Made by a program: the position numbers and the translations under genes. A DNA stretch of 58,340 bases, from NCBI GenBank assembly GCA_000435055.1, contig FR879713.1, positions 1-58,340 on the forward strand, written 5' to 3'. Below are positions 36,062 to 44,251 of the stretch, piece after piece (position 1 is the first letter of the stretch; each line of letters starts with the position of its first letter). The notes under the pieces are model-generated. The model saw only the letters and a list, made by a program, of their open reading frames with translations, searched no databases and had not been told where the DNA came from. The DNA is from Clostridium sp. CAG:138. GTDB lineage: Bacteria > Bacillota > Clostridia > Christensenellales > CAG-138.

Positions 36062-36850
36062 TTAGTTATCGCTTGGAAGCCTGATCTCGAACTCAGCGGA
36101 ATAGTCTCCTATATATAAAGTATAAATGCCTTCCCCTAATCTGCCGGATAGGAGATACTCTTCATATGCAGATGCAGCATTTACCTCTATGGAATATTCG
36201 CTGCTCCCGTTATGCAGCATTTCACCGTCGCTGTTTCGTACAAGCTTAATTGAATCGCTCACTGCCACGTCCTCGTCCGTACCGTTTAATATGCGAAAAT
36301 AGATTCTATCCTTACTATATTCATAGACCTCTATCTCAACCAGTCCATTGTCAGGCTTGTTCTTGCTCACAAGTTCCTCATCGATTTTCTCCTTTGTAAC
36401 AAGCCCCGGTTCTAAGGCTCCTCTCTCCTTATATTGTTCTATCACCTTGGCAATCTCATTCAACTTCTTACTATAAAACGCCGGATAAACCTGTGATGAA
36501 AATGATATCCTTGTTCTATCATCAAATTTGAATGAATAGCTGTAACTGGAACCATCGTCCACGAACATATTGGTGAACTTCTTGTTATTCCAGTTCTGCA
36601 TCTTATACTTTCTGAACACATTCTCTATATCGGTAAGGACAGCCTTATCCAGTTTATATTCAGTAATGTCCTTGTCATCATACCACCATTCTTTGTCGGA
36701 GTATGTTAGGATAACCTCGCCGTCAATAATACTTATCTCTGTGGAATTACCGCCCCCACTCATACAACCGCCGCTTGAATGTACATATGATATAAGTCTC
36801 TTATTCTTCACATTTGGCACTTTCCTAAAACCAAATAATCCAAACATCAA
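36062..36850 (-). CDS. Unrecognised protein, possibly with a C-terminal Ig-like domain
   Basis: I do not recognise this 262-residue protein. The first part (about 1-120) has SYVHSSGGCMSGGGNSTEISIIDGEVILTYSDKEWWYDDK and a KMQNWNNKKFTNMFVDDGSSYSYSFKF strand region; the last third (about 165-260) reads like a beta-sandwich (VEIEVYEYSKDRIYFRILNGTDEDVAVSDSIKLVRN ... YTLYIGDYSAEFEIRLP), as in Gram-positive immunoglobulin-like domain proteins. No signal peptide is seen; a longer version with one may have existed. It is AT-rich relative to the core genome, consistent with transfer. Confidence 0.5.
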   Translation of the reverse strand: MMFGLFGFRKVPNVKNKRLISYVHSSGGCMSGGGNSTEISIIDGEVILTYSDKEWWYDDKDITEYKLDKAVLTDIENVFRKYKMQNWNNKKFTNMFVDDGSSYSYSFKFDDRTRISFSSQVYPAFYSKKLNEIAKVIEQYKERGALEPGLVTKEKIDEELVSKNKPDNGLVEIEVYEYSKDRIYFRILNGTDEDVAVSDSIKLVRNSDGEMLHNGSSEYSIEVNAASAYEEYLLSGRLGEGIYTLYIGDYSAEFEIRLPSDN

Positions 36851-36994
36851 TAATCCTTCAATGACAAAAATTATTATTTTCTTATCCGTTATGTGACTGT
36901 TGATGAACAGTACATGAGTAACAAGTTAGAAGCAAGAATAGGTTATACGGTGGATAATATAATTGCATAAACAGCCACAGAAAGGAGACCAACT

Positions 36995-37220
36995 CTTGCA
37001 CAAGAATAATACCACAGAAGCTCACAACCGTCAACGAATGCTTGAGTACGAAATAAAACATGGTGTTGAAGCGTCAAGCATAGGAGACACGTTCCCTCAA
37101 AAGATAGCAGTCAAGGGTAGGTGTAAAGATTTTCGAAGCAAAGCGAAGAAAATACTGCCCGACCCTGACTGCGGGTCCATGTCGGTACATTTTTGCTTTG
37201 TCCTGCGTGCAGCCCTGTGA
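36995..37220 (+). pseudogene. N-terminal fragment of an IS3/IS481-type transposase
   Basis: From a TTG behind AAAGGAG the frame reads LHKNNTTEAHNRQRMLEYEIKHGVEASS, the usual start of helix-turn-helix transposases of the IS3/IS481 group, and then loses similarity after about 35 residues. A second, more decayed copy of the same 60 bases lies at about 35535-35600. Both are relics. Confidence 0.5.
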
Positions 37221-37221
37221 C

Positions 37222-37656
37222 TTACTCTTCGTCAACACGGTGAAATACAATCTTTTGATCGATTTCGAAGTAGGTAGTTGTTACTACAGTGGCAACAAAA
37301 CGCTTTTTACTTGGATAGTCGCAGTTCCAAATTTCAAACTCCTGCTCTGTTAGCGAGTGACTCATCGTCCCATCACCATCTTCGTAATAGTACAAATGCT
37401 GCCAACCGCCCCGAGAGCTTTTCATTTCAAAATTGATTACTTCTTCTTCGATAACAATCTGACCAATCGCGAATCTTATATTTTCATCCGATTGGAAGCA
37501 AGTAAACGTAATAGAACCGTCATCAGACTCCCAACGAGAACCAGGAAAATTCTGCGGAACCCTGCTTTCAAGTATGGGATTATCACATGCTAACGAACTA
37601 ATTATTATTAATAATAGTGCTATATATGTAGTTATCAAAGTTAATCTATGTTTCAT
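37222..37656 (-). CDS. Lipoprotein, unknown function
   Basis: This 144-residue protein has a lipoprotein signal peptide with lipobox ISSLAC (Cys at about 24), then a mature domain of about 120 residues rich in Glu, Trp and Tyr (RWESDDGSITFTC, WQHLYYYEDGDGTMSHSLTEQEFEIW). It starts behind GGAGAT, 10 bases after the stop of an RHS fragment on the same strand. Genes placed directly after RHS ends are often immunity proteins, so this may be an orphan surface-located immunity protein; that is inference from position only. Confidence 0.6.
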   Translation of the reverse strand: MKHRLTLITTYIALLLIIISSLACDNPILESRVPQNFPGSRWESDDGSITFTCFQSDENIRFAIGQIVIEEEVINFEMKSSRGGWQHLYYYEDGDGTMSHSLTEQEFEIWNCDYPSKKRFVATVVTTTYFEIDQKIVFHRVDEE

Positions 37657-37667
37657 AATACCAATCT

Positions 37668-37787
37668 CCTATTTATCCCAGCTGTCGTAGGTATATTCTA
37701 CTACTGTTGAGCCTGTTTTATCAATCAGCTTGACTACATCACCCTGAGCATTGCGGAGGTAGTAGTAAGTTTCCTTGGTAGGTTTCA
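37668..37787 (-). pseudogene. RHS/YD-repeat stub
   Basis: The minus strand encodes KETYYYLRNAQGDVVKLIDK then TGSTVVEYTYDSWDK and a stop. This is the last YD-repeat segment of an RHS/wall-associated protein; in intact genes the core and variable toxin tip follow. Here the stop comes straight after the repeat, and the upstream part is missing. Confidence 0.75.
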
Positions 37788-37949
37788 TAAACGATCAATT
37801 TCACCTTACGCATAATTGCCTCCTTCTTCGTGAGAGTAACAGTTAGAGGATAAATACCCTCCAACTGTTTCCTCACTTGGAAGCAAAAAAGTAAGCCCTA
37901 AAATCGAATGTTCACAAAATCTTTAAAAATATCGAATGAAACTGTTGTG

Positions 37950-38074
37950 TACCAGCAAGCATCGCCTTTGGGGGACAAAAGGTAGTTTGTTGGGATTATC
38001 CCAAGCCCTTAAAGGTTTCAGGAATATTCCTGACAAGTCTGCATTTGGGTGACCAAATGCGATGCTTGCTGGTA
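37950..38074. repeat. 125-bp multi-hairpin element with 16-bp perfect terminal inverted repeats
   Basis: TACCAGCAAGCATCGC (37950-37965) and its exact complement (38059-38074) enclose further hairpins: CCTTTG/CAAAAGG (one bulge), TTGGGA-TTA-TCCCAA, the perfect palindrome TCAGGAATATTCCTGA, and GCATTTGG-GTGA-CCAAATGC. The whole can fold as a multi-branched cloverleaf on either strand. It lies between the RHS stub and the immunity gene. It has no coding frame. Confidence 0.8.
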
Positions 38075-38084
38075 TAGTGATTTT

Positions 38085-38324
38085 TTATTTTACGTATATG
38101 CTGTAAAGCTTATCAAATAGGTATTGTAAAGCATTGCTCTCGGAAGGAAAGCATACACAGTCATATTCTTTTCCTCTTTCTCGGAAAAAGACTTCCCACC
38201 GAAAATAATTTTTTCTAACACAATAACCCTCTTTTATTGCGTCATCAAACACTACAAGTTTTTCGTTAATATTGTATTTTTTAGGAGTTCTAAAAATTCT
38301 GCTTTTGTCATAATCAACCCCCAA
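38085..38324 (-). CDS. Probable immunity protein for the TNT-type toxin
   Basis: This 79-residue protein (NINEKLVVFDDAIKEGYCVRKNYFRWEVFFRERGKEYDCVCFPSESNALQYLFDKL) directly follows the TNT-type toxin frame, overlapping it by 11 bases, the usual toxin-immunity arrangement. It has an alternating strand/helix pattern and no signal peptide, as expected for a cytoplasmic inhibitor. It is much smaller than the M. tuberculosis TNT inhibitor IFT, so it would be a different inhibitor family. Role is from context. Confidence 0.6.
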   Translation of the reverse strand: MGVDYDKSRIFRTPKKYNINEKLVVFDDAIKEGYCVRKNYFRWEVFFRERGKEYDCVCFPSESNALQYLFDKLYSIYVK

Positions 38325-39063
38325 AGATTTTTATTATACCTTCACTAATCAATTGGTCGAGAGGAGTTCCGAGTTGGTACTGAATACCGCCGCCAATTTG
38401 TCCAAACCAAGGAGCTACACGTCCAGCTAAAACCTCGACTGACTGTTGAACCTGCAAAATTGTAGTCGGTTGCCCTATTTTATCATACGGCAATGACAAC
38501 ATTTGCGTTGGAGTTCCAGCAGGGGCAATATATCGTCCAACTAAATCTCCAGTACGTTGTATCAATGTTCCCGCTTCAAGTGTAATTTTTTGAACTGCAC
38601 CCGAAAAACCATCATTTGGTGGGTAATATGTTTGCAATGCCGTTGATGCTTTTTCTGCGACTTGTTGTACAACTGGTGCGGCGGCTGTTGCGGCACTGCC
38701 TGTAGCGGCAGCTCCAACCGCAGTAATAGCAGCACCAACGCCCCATCCAACAAGTCCTCCTACTACTCCGCCACCAACAGCGCCGGCCGCAACTGCCCAA
38801 CCATTAAAGGCGGAGCGGATAAGGGATAATTCAAAAACCATTGTCCATTCGTCTTCAAGCGGGTAAAACAAACGGCCACACAGAAGTAAAAATGCTTTTG
38901 TGGAGCGTTCCTGATAAGGATACACAAAGAAATAAGAATTAAGGCACAGAAAAGGCAAAGAGAAATCGAGATGAGCAATTAGTTTGTCTCGATTTTCTTT
39001 TTGAAAACACTTCGCACATTCGTCAAAACGAATTAGGTCTGCTATTATGTTCTCAGAAAGCAT
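38314..39063 (-). CDS. TNT-type NAD glycohydrolase toxin tip (orphan polymorphic toxin end)
   Basis: The last 105 residues are a TNT domain (tuberculosis necrotizing toxin, NAD+ glycohydrolase): YYPPNDGFSGAVQKITLEAGTLIQRTG, GRYIAPAGTPTQMLSLP and APWFGQIGGGIQYQLG, with Arg of LIQR, Arg of GRY and Gln of FGQ in the places of known active-site residues. Before it lies a Gly/Ala-rich hydrophobic stretch (about 92-140) like pre-toxin regions of RHS and LXG proteins. The first 90 residues do not resemble RHS and look like unrelated sequence read through. It is therefore a detached toxin cassette, possibly not expressed as drawn. Confidence 0.8.
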   Translation of the reverse strand: MLSENIIADLIRFDECAKCFQKENRDKLIAHLDFSLPFLCLNSYFFVYPYQERSTKAFLLLCGRLFYPLEDEWTMVFELSLIRSAFNGWAVAAGAVGGGVVGGLVGWGVGAAITAVGAAATGSAATAAAPVVQQVAEKASTALQTYYPPNDGFSGAVQKITLEAGTLIQRTGDLVGRYIAPAGTPTQMLSLPYDKIGQPTTILQVQQSVEVLAGRVAPWFGQIGGGIQYQLGTPLDQLISEGIIKIFGG

Positions 39064-39078
39064 TTGGAGGATATGACT

Positions 39079-39369
39079 ATGCGCATCGTTTTCAAAATAC
39101 TGCTTGTTCCGGTATGTCTGCTTTTGACGATACTGAAGCTCGTATTCAGACTTGCGGCAGGCGCAGCGGCGTTCGTTCTCGCGATAGGCGGAGGGTTGCT
39201 GCTCATGTACGACCTGTTACTGCTGATAATTGGCTGCGGCTCAAAGGAGCTTATGCTTCAGCTGTTGACAATCGGCGGTTTGCTGATCGCCGTTCCTTTC
39301 GTTGCAGGATTTTTTGTCAGCCTACTGGAAGCAACGCAGGAACCCATTAAAGAATTCATTGAATCATAA
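39079..39369 (+). CDS. CD1845-family membrane protein of a Tn1549-like element
   Basis: The 96-residue product has three hydrophobic segments (about 5-20, 25-50 and 57-80) and resembles the CD1845 family encoded in Tn1549/CTn-type conjugative transposons. The ATG at 39079 follows GGAGG at 8 bases. Together with TnpV next to it, it marks a remnant of such an element. Confidence 0.65.
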   Translation: MRIVFKILLVPVCLLLTILKLVFRLAAGAAAFVLAIGGGLLLMYDLLLLIIGCGSKELMLQLLTIGGLLIAVPFVAGFFVSLLEATQEPIKEFIES

Positions 39370-39382
39370 GGAGGATACAATC

Positions 39383-39733
39383 ATGGACATCACTTACACT
39401 AAACACGGCGACTATTACTACCCCGATCTCGAACTCCCGCCCCAGCTGACCAATGATATTGGCCGCTTCGGACGGATGCGGAAGAAGTATCTTAGGGAGC
39501 ATCAACCCGATACCTTCGCGCTGATGCTGATGGAGAACACTCTGATGCAACATCTCATCGATATCGACCGCGAGGCAAATGAGCAGATTGATTTCATTAC
39601 CTTCCAGCTCGCCCAAGCCGAAGGCGTGACCGAAGAGATCAAGGCCCGCGACCAACTCGAATGGATCCGGCGGATGAACTCCTGCCGGGCGAGAGCCGAG
39701 GAGTTGGTTATCAGAGAAATTGTACTTGAATAA
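39383..39733 (+). CDS. tnpV: TnpV-family transposon protein
   Basis: This 116-residue protein (MDITYTKHGDYYYPDLELP, IGRFGRMRKKYLREHQPDTFALML, HLIDIDREANEQIDFI) matches the TnpV proteins carried by Tn1549-like elements; their function is unknown. AAGGAGGA lies 7 bases upstream. It follows the CD1845-family gene with 13 bases between and is closed by a terminator. Confidence 0.85.
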   Translation: MDITYTKHGDYYYPDLELPPQLTNDIGRFGRMRKKYLREHQPDTFALMLMENTLMQHLIDIDREANEQIDFITFQLAQAEGVTEEIKARDQLEWIRRMNSCRARAEELVIREIVLE

Positions 39734-39741
39734 CAAATCAA

Positions 39742-39776
39742 GATGAGCCGGACAAGAGCGTCCGGCTCATCTTTGA
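39742..39776 (+). terminator. Terminator after tnpV
   Basis: GATGAGCCGGA and TCCGGCTCATC form a perfect 11-bp stem followed by TTTG. Confidence 0.8.
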
Positions 39777-39820
39777 TAGGATCGTTCAATATTGCACAAT
39801 AACGGCAAAAAGATAAAATC

Positions 39821-39914
39821 TGTATTTTCGTGCATAATTGTAGTAAGAAAACATGCACTTTCGTGATGCTTGCGCTAAAGAAAACTTGCATTTTCGTGAA
39901 ACAGATGGTATAAT
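39821..39914 (+). promoter_or_regulatory. Promoter of the DUF4143 gene with three 33-bp-spaced direct repeats
   Basis: TG(T/C)A(T/C)TTTCGTG occurs at 39821, 39854 and 39887, exactly 33 bp apart (about three helical turns). The third copy overlaps the -35 hexamer TTGCAT (39886-39891), which is 17 bp from TATAAT (39909-39914). The even spacing places all three on one DNA face, as for a cooperative regulator. Confidence 0.75.
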
Positions 39915-39953
39915 CAACTGCAACAACGGGTAAATTATCAGAGAGGTACAGCT

Positions 39954-41294
39954 ATGTTAAAGAGGAAAATCTATGATGAACTTGTAAATTGGAAGCGTCG
40001 AAGCAACGGCCAGACTGCGCTTTTGATAGACGGTGCGCGGCGTGTCGGCAAGAGCTACATTTCCGAGCTCTTTGCAAAGCAGGAATACAGAAGCCATATC
40101 ATTATTGATTTCGGTAACGCCCCGAAGGATATTCTTGATCTCTTTGTGTATGACAGTGCGGATCTTGATCTGTTCTTCGCCAAGCTTGCAGCGTTTTATT
40201 CCACGGTCCTTTATAAGAGAGATTCGTTGATAGTATTTGATGAAGTGCAGCAATTTCCGCGAGCCCGTCAATTGATCAAGTATCTTGTTAAGGACGGACG
40301 CTATGATTATCTGGAAACGGGTTCGCTTATTCGGCTGAAGAAGAATACGGAGGATATCATTATTCCTTCGGAGGAGGAACATATCGAGATATTTCCTCTT
40401 GATTTTGAAGAATTCCTTTGGGCCTTGGGGGACGAAGCAACTGTCCCGCTGATACAGCGATGCTTTGAGGAAAAGAAACCGCTAGGGCAAACGCTCCACC
40501 GCAAAATAATGAACGACTTTCGGCAGTATATGCTCGTCGGCGGTATGCCGCAAGCCGTGACTGCGTATATAGGCGGGAAAAACTTCGCAGCTGCGGATGA
40601 AGCAAAGCGAAGGATCCTCAAGCTGTACAGAGAGGATATCTCCAAGTTCGCCGCAGGATACGAAGAAAAGGTGTACGCAGTCTTCGACGGTATCCCGGGG
40701 CAATTGTCAAAGAAGGAGAAAAAGTATAAGCTGGCCTCCTTGGATAAAGACGCGCGTTTCAGAACGTACGAGGATTCGTTCATATGGCTCAATGAGGCAA
40801 TGGTCGTCAATACTTGCTATAACTCCACCGATCCCAACGTAGGCCTTGCGCTCAGTGCGGACTATTCAATGCAAAAATGCTATATGGCCGATACCGGCCT
40901 GCTTGTCACGCACACTTTTATGGACCGATCCTTTACGGAAAACGAGCTTTATAGGGCGATACTGTTCGATAAGCTCAATATCAACGAAGGCATGCTTATG
41001 GAGAATATCGTAGCGCAGATGCTGAGACGCAGCGGACATAAGCTCTACTATTATTCGCGCAGCGATTCCGCGAACAGGGAAAACCATATGGAGATCGATT
41101 TTCTGATCACGGAAAATAAAAAGATCTCCCCCGTGGAAGTAAAATCCGCAAATTACCGTAAGCATTCCTCACTCGATAAGTTCAGAAAAAAGTTTTCGGG
41201 AAAGCTTGGCACTTCCTATATCCTCTATACCAAGGACGTCATGGAGAAGGAAGGGGTATGGCATCTGCCGCTCTATATGGCGATGTTCCTTTGA
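39954..41294 (+). CDS. DUF4143-type AAA ATPase with C-terminal nuclease-like fold
   Basis: This 446-residue protein belongs to the widespread AAA/DUF4143 group: Walker A in DGARRVGKSY (about 26-35), Walker B in SLIVFDEVQ (about 90-98), a middle DUF4143 region (LDFEEFLWALGDE ... YMLVGGMPQAV) and a C-terminal PD-(D/E)XK-like patch (MEIDFLITENKKISPVEVKSANY, about 378-400). Members are frequent in genome islands; roles are largely unknown. It has its own promoter with three operator-like repeats. Only 25 bases separate it from the next gene, so the two are probably one transcript. Confidence 0.88.
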   Translation: MLKRKIYDELVNWKRRSNGQTALLIDGARRVGKSYISELFAKQEYRSHIIIDFGNAPKDILDLFVYDSADLDLFFAKLAAFYSTVLYKRDSLIVFDEVQQFPRARQLIKYLVKDGRYDYLETGSLIRLKKNTEDIIIPSEEEHIEIFPLDFEEFLWALGDEATVPLIQRCFEEKKPLGQTLHRKIMNDFRQYMLVGGMPQAVTAYIGGKNFAAADEAKRRILKLYREDISKFAAGYEEKVYAVFDGIPGQLSKKEKKYKLASLDKDARFRTYEDSFIWLNEAMVVNTCYNSTDPNVGLALSADYSMQKCYMADTGLLVTHTFMDRSFTENELYRAILFDKLNINEGMLMENIVAQMLRRSGHKLYYYSRSDSANRENHMEIDFLITENKKISPVEVKSANYRKHSSLDKFRKKFSGKLGTSYILYTKDVMEKEGVWHLPLYMAMFL

Positions 41295-41319
41295 TTATTA
41301 CGGGAATGGAGAACAATAA

Positions 41320-44079
41320 ATGATGAACCGTACAAACAAGACAGAAATAATAACAAAAGATGATATCAGGAATACGGAGGCGACGCTTTCCGATCTGCTT
41401 AACGTTTCACCTGATGTATGCGGGGATGACGAGACCACGGTGCTTGATCTTCCTGTCAGGTCCGAAAAACGCATTGCGGGTATTGGAATAAGGTACGTAA
41501 AGGAGCTCCTTTCGATAAAGCTTGGTAGGCTGCTTGCGATCGGCGGCATGGGCCTTGGCTCTCTGAATGATATAGCCGGCGCGATAGCAAAAAGGATCTC
41601 CGAAGCACCCGGTGATGACGGAGATGGCAGCAAAGACATACCCGATGCCCCTTTCACCTCGAACGCTCAGGCTGAATGCAATGAGCTGGGCCGCCCGGTC
41701 TATATCGAAGAGCTGGGGCTTTCCGTGCGCTCATATAATTGCCTTAAACGAAGCGGTATCACTGTCGTTTCCGATCTTGAAAAGCTGAGCAGGGACGAGC
41801 TGCTGTCGATCAAAAACCTCGGCGCGAGTTCTGCGGATGAGATCCTTAATGTTTTAAAAGATTTTGATCCGAAAGAGAAACTGGAAAAGCGGCTGGAGGC
41901 GGAGCAGGAGGAACGGGAACGTCAGGAGGAATGCTCCGCGCTCGCATCCGAGCTGTTCACCGCATACGGATGCGTTCCGTCGGAATGGAGCTCAATGATC
42001 CGCAAATGCTTAATAAAAGAGCCGGGTACCGGCATTGGAGGCGCGGTCATACGTCTTTACGAACAGACAGAACTGTTCGATCATTTGCGCAATTTGTTAT
42101 TGAACTTGGTAGAAGCACATCAGGATAAGCTTGATGTCGATGAACTGACGACTCTGCTGCCGAAGCACCTGCAGGGCACGGATCTGGCGGACAAGGCAGT
42201 TGATTCTCTAAAGGCGGACGGCGCTGTCGCAATTGAAGACGGAATTATCATCCGGATCTATCCTTCGATCTCCGATTATGTCAAGCAAATAGAAGATGAG
42301 CGTATGAGAAGCGTTTGGAGCCTTAAGCTCGAAGGCCTCACGCTTGAGCAGATCGGCGAAAGGATCGGGGGGGTCACGCGTGAGCGCGTTCGCCAGATAC
42401 TCAACAAAGCTCTTAAACAGCTTCCGAGGCTCCGCGAGGACAGGTATCTTTATATGTTCGGGAATTACTCCTTCTCGTACGAGGATCTCAATATCGCGTT
42501 CGGCGAGCCGGAATACGTTTTCAATTATCTTGACTTAGCCGCAGGAACGAAAGCTGCGGAGCGCAGACCCCTTTCGGAAGCGCTTGAAGACGAGAACATC
42601 AAAGAAGAGGACAGGCGCAATATCGAGCGGGCGGTCTTTAAGAACAGCGTGATGCTTGATGGCGTCAGGGTCGAAAAGGTCAGGCCCGAGCTCGTTAAAA
42701 GATTCATTAAGAGCCGCTGCAAGGAGGACACGCACATAGACGATCTGGCGGGAAGCTTCAACGCGGCAATGGCCGAGCTTGGAATAACCGATGAAAGGCT
42801 TTTCCTTCCTGAAACGAACACGGTCGAGAACCATCTCCAGATCGCGGATTACATCCTGTGGAAGAACGGCAGGAGCTTCCGCGCTTACGATATCGAGAGC
42901 AAGGATATCGACCGCCTGTGGAGCGAGCTCGATCTCGAGCAATACGAAGGCCTTGATATTTCCGCGCTCATGCTCTTAAGAAGCGAACCGGAGCTGATGC
43001 GCGAATTCGATATCCGCGATGAATACGAGCTGCACAATCTGCTCAAAAAGACGGCTGCCGGAAGGATCCGGGGACTCAGCTTCGGCAGGATGCCCATGCT
43101 CTCGGTCGGCAGCGCGTCGCGCACCGAACAGATGCGCGAGCTCCTCGTCGAGAATGCGCCGATAGAAGCCGATACGCTTTGCGGTCTGTATGAAGAGCTT
43201 TACGGCATGAAGGCCGAGGTCATAAAGGCGTATTATCTGAAGGAATTTGACAGGTATTATCATAACGGGCTGTTCACGTTCGACGCGGTCCGTATGCCGC
43301 CGTACGTTTTGAGCCGAATGAAAGAACTGCTTTCGAATGATTCCTATACGATAGCGGAGATAAAGAGCATATTCCGGCGCGAGTTCCCCGAAGAATCGCC
43401 GGAGGAGATCAACGCCTATAATCTCAAGGAACTCGGGTTCGCAGTCTATTCGGGCTACGTGATCGTGAACAGCTATTCCAACGCCCGCGAATATTTCCGC
43501 GCTGTGCTTACCGAAAACGAGATTACCGACCTGACGGGAGAGTGGGAAAGATTCGGGCGTTTCCCGACTTTCAGTCAGGAGGTCTACGCGTTGGAAGACC
43601 TGCGCACGATAACCGAGTACGAGCCTAACCGTTTCATCGGCATCGGGAAGCTGAACGAGATGGGCGTCACCAAAGAAGACCTTGACGACTTCTGCCGATC
43701 CGTGCGCGATCACGCAGGGAGGGGCGAGTATTTCACGGTAAAGAGCCTTTTAGGCTCCGGGTTCGATTCGCCCCTAGTTCATTCGGGCTTGGGAGAATAC
43801 TTCCTTTCCTCCGTGCTTGCAAGCGGAGAAGAGGGCTTCCCGTATCAGCGAATGGGCGGCGTTAAGCTCTTTTGCTCAAGCGGAGAGCGTCCGTCGCTGC
43901 CCGCTTTCCTGCGCTCGATAGTCCGCGGACATGGGAGCATACTTATAGCAGACCTCGAGAACCTTTTAAGGGATGAATACGGGATCGAGCTCCCTCCCTA
44001 TAAGCTGACGGAGCTCATAAAGGAATCGGGCACGGGCTACGACCCGATAACCCGCACAGCGTTCGACGCCTCCCGTTGA
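41320..44079 (+). CDS. Large protein with two alpha-CTD-like domains and sigma region 4
   Basis: This 919-residue protein is an unusual assembly of RNA polymerase parts. Residues about 42-92 (LDLPVRSEKRIAGIGIRYVKELLSI ... GMGLGSLNDI) and about 128-182 (PVYIEELGLSVRSYNCLKRSGITVVSDLEKLSRDELLSIKNLGASSADEIL) look like RpoA C-terminal domains; a coiled coil (about 190-205) follows; about 328-370 is sigma-70 region 4 (LEGLTLEQIGERIGGVTRERVRQILNKALKQL). The remaining 550 residues are helical and unrecognised. No sigma region 2 is present, so it is not a full sigma factor. It ends at a terminator at 44102-44145. Confidence 0.85.
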   Translation: MMNRTNKTEIITKDDIRNTEATLSDLLNVSPDVCGDDETTVLDLPVRSEKRIAGIGIRYVKELLSIKLGRLLAIGGMGLGSLNDIAGAIAKRISEAPGDDGDGSKDIPDAPFTSNAQAECNELGRPVYIEELGLSVRSYNCLKRSGITVVSDLEKLSRDELLSIKNLGASSADEILNVLKDFDPKEKLEKRLEAEQEERERQEECSALASELFTAYGCVPSEWSSMIRKCLIKEPGTGIGGAVIRLYEQTELFDHLRNLLLNLVEAHQDKLDVDELTTLLPKHLQGTDLADKAVDSLKADGAVAIEDGIIIRIYPSISDYVKQIEDERMRSVWSLKLEGLTLEQIGERIGGVTRERVRQILNKALKQLPRLREDRYLYMFGNYSFSYEDLNIAFGEPEYVFNYLDLAAGTKAAERRPLSEALEDENIKEEDRRNIERAVFKNSVMLDGVRVEKVRPELVKRFIKSRCKEDTHIDDLAGSFNAAMAELGITDERLFLPETNTVENHLQIADYILWKNGRSFRAYDIESKDIDRLWSELDLEQYEGLDISALMLLRSEPELMREFDIRDEYELHNLLKKTAAGRIRGLSFGRMPMLSVGSASRTEQMRELLVENAPIEADTLCGLYEELYGMKAEVIKAYYLKEFDRYYHNGLFTFDAVRMPPYVLSRMKELLSNDSYTIAEIKSIFRREFPEESPEEINAYNLKELGFAVYSGYVIVNSYSNAREYFRAVLTENEITDLTGEWERFGRFPTFSQEVYALEDLRTITEYEPNRFIGIGKLNEMGVTKEDLDDFCRSVRDHAGRGEYFTVKSLLGSGFDSPLVHSGLGEYFLSSVLASGEEGFPYQRMGGVKLFCSSGERPSLPAFLRSIVRGHGSILIADLENLLRDEYGIELPPYKLTELIKESGTGYDPITRTAFDASR

Positions 44080-44101
44080 GTTTGCAAATTATTAACCGAT
44101 C

Positions 44102-44145
44102 CCGCCTCTGCTGTCGCAAAAATGCGCCTGCGGAGGCGGTTTTTT
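44102..44145 (+). terminator. Terminator containing the CGCAAAAATGCG dyad
   Basis: CCGCCTCTGC and GCGGAGGCGG (one G-T pair) form a 10-bp stem followed by six T residues. The large loop holds an inner hairpin CGCA-AAAA-TGCG at 44115-44126. Confidence 0.8.
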
Positions 44146-44251
44146 GATGGAATGCCGATTGAAATTAATGTATAAATATGCTACAATTGTTGAGTGCACG
44201 GGATGACCGAGCAAAAACACATTTCGCATAAGCGGCAGGGAGGAAACCAAT
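44115..44251 (+). promoter_or_regulatory. Promoter/leader cassette, copy A
   Basis: In order: the CGCAAAAATGCG dyad, TTGAAA (44159-44164), 17-bp spacer, TACAAT (44182-44187), then the leader GTGCACGGGATGACCGAG, CACATTTCGCA, AAGCGGCAGGGAGGAAACC and ATG at 44252. Copies B (50826-50970) and C (51876-52014) follow the same order. Confidence 0.75.

Noticed and set aside
39821..39899. CRISPR-like array before the DUF4143 gene
   Set aside because: Only three 13-base repeats, overlapping a promoter; the even spacing fits operators better.
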